Assembly (NCBI GenBank): GCA_001766655.1
Contig: MJCC01000009.1
Location: 323,225 to 387,224 of the forward strand
From: Phytomonas francai
Lineage: Eukaryota > Euglenozoa > Kinetoplastea > Trypanosomatida > Trypanosomatidae
DNA: 64,000 bases
Direction of reading: 5' to 3'
The notes below the pieces were generated by a model. It did no database searches and was not told the DNA's origin. It was given only the letters and a program-made list of their open reading frames with translations. Positions 63,090-64,000 of this stretch are shown one piece after another (position 1 is the stretch's first letter; each line of letters starts with the position of its first letter). The position numbers and the translations under genes are program-made.

Positions 63090-64000
63090 CTAGAAAAGCC
63101 ACTCATCAATTAAAAATGGTTTGTACATTTCTTTCTGTCTAGAAAGGGTCACGATCCTTCGCTTTTCCATCATCTCTCTTACGAGTTTCTTGGCCTGATA
63201 AAGACGCCACAATCGTTGGATGGTGACTGCAGCAGTGTAGAAACGGGTTTGTGGCTCTTTCTCAACCTCATGATCATGAAGACGGCCGACTATAGGAGTG
63301 TTCTCCCGTCTATTGTTTGAGTGAGAATGGAAAAAGTCAACAATACGGCAACGCGCGCGATATCGTCGAAAGCATCGTTGGATGACTATACAACTCCACT
63401 CCAGTAGAGCTGCACGGTACCTATTGCGGCCTCTGCACCGCTTCGCATAAACCTGTTTCCCGTATTTTTTCCTCACCAACATTCCCCGCACCCTACTCTG
63501 AATGAGACTGGCATAGTATTGCCGTGAATCATGCAGATGATGCAGGGTGGCGTAATGGTGCCTTCCAATATACCGCCACACAGCCAATCGGGTTGAGTGG
63601 CCTCGATACATACGCTGGATTTGAGTCGCTGCGAAGTGCATAGCAGCAAGCCTCTGAGCTGCCGACTTCTCGATTTTCCTGGCCCTGACAAGTTCTGGAT
63701 ACACCCTTCGCGTCCTTCTCCCCCGGAACAAGCTCTGCACACGGATGATTCTGCGAATCATGCGTTTCTTCATTAATTCCTGTTCTTTTCGCTTCTGAAT
63801 AGCAATCCATCGGCGCACATAACTTTGCAAAGTGATCGCAGCCTCGTTTTCATTGGATTTTCTATACCACTCCACGCTCTTAGAGTGGGGCCGCTGCTTC
63901 GCATGCAAAACTCGCCTAAAGAACGCTGTCAGAATCCGCGCACTCCGCTCTTCGCGTAATGCTTCAATGCGTTGGTTAACCAAAAGCTCAGCCTTTAGTT
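63090..64000 (-). CDS. Multi-IQ-motif (calmodulin-binding) protein, 5' end missing
   Basis: The frame is open to the right edge with no start codon in view, so this is the C-terminal part of a larger protein (303 codons visible). It carries six or more IQ motifs spaced 20-40 residues apart: ITLQSYVRRWIAIQKRK, RVQSLFRGRRTRRVY, TQIQRMYRGHSTRLAVW, LIQSRVRGMLVRKKYG, IVIQRCFRRYRARCR and VTIQRLWRLYQAKKLV. IQ motifs bind calmodulin or calmodulin-like light chains. The sequence is strongly basic and helical, ending IDEWLF. Candidates are a flagellar or spindle-associated IQ protein or the neck of an unusual myosin; no motor domain is in view, so this cannot be decided. It is the first gene in transcription order in the window. 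Confidence 0.85.
   Translation of the reverse strand, partial: LKAELLVNQRIEALREERSARILTAFFRRVLHAKQRPHSKSVEWYRKSNENEAAITLQSYVRRWIAIQKRKEQELMKKRMIRRIIRVQSLFRGRRTRRVYPELVRARKIEKSAAQRLAAMHFAATQIQRMYRGHSTRLAVWRYIGRHHYATLHHLHDSRQYYASLIQSRVRGMLVRKKYGKQVYAKRCRGRNRYRAALLEWSCIVIQRCFRRYRARCRIVDFFHSHSNNRRENTPIVGRLHDHEVEKEPQTRFYTAAVTIQRLWRLYQAKKLVREMMEKRRIVTLSRQKEMYKPFLIDEWLF

Noticed and set aside
1..64000. Possible bacterial, viral or CRISPR content
   Set aside because: No Shine-Dalgarno operons, phage or transposase genes, or regularly spaced short repeats were seen; the simple repeats are microsatellites.

Overview
The window is nuclear DNA from a kinetoplastid flagellate, most probably a trypanosomatid; the genus cannot be fixed from sequence alone. 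Every gene I can support lies on the minus strand, none needs an intron, and AT-rich spacers separate them. Many starts are preceded on the coding strand by a polypyrimidine tract and an AG, as expected for trans-splicing within one polycistronic unit. The products (AP-3 sigma, BLM-type RecQ, MUS81, TCTP, PWP1, HID1, class I HDAC, MLH1, a large divergent kinesin) are eukaryotic. No tRNA, rRNA, insertion sequence, CRISPR array or bacterial operon was found.

In transcription order (right to left) the window holds: the 3' part of an IQ-motif protein; a HID1-like Golgi protein; a 65-residue membrane miniprotein with its own splice signal; a short RING protein; a class I histone deacetylase; a 373-bp repeat; a RING/EF-hand protein; a second, nearly identical copy of the 373-bp repeat; a GC-rich, strongly self-complementary non-coding block; a coiled-coil protein; a single-pass membrane protein; and MLH1. 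These are followed by a 2487-residue kinesin with very large insertions in its motor, a citrate-lyase-beta/CLYBL-like protein with an altered acidic site, a zinc-ribbon STE-type kinase, a mitochondrial protein of unknown role, a 2655-residue WD40 protein, a START-domain protein, PWP1, TCTP, MUS81 with a SAP domain, a BLM-type RecQ helicase, AP-3 sigma, an unrecognised 780-residue protein, and the 3'-truncated part of a leucine-rich-repeat protein.

Three DNA repair and recombination genes (MLH1, MUS81, RecQ) share the unit. HID1 and AP-3 sigma both serve late-Golgi/endosomal traffic. Kinetoplastid units are usually not functional operons, so common transcription is no evidence of shared regulation. 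The parts least explained by ordinary genes are in 52.7-55.5 kb: the paired 373-bp repeats around the RING/EF-hand gene and the structured non-coding block beside them.
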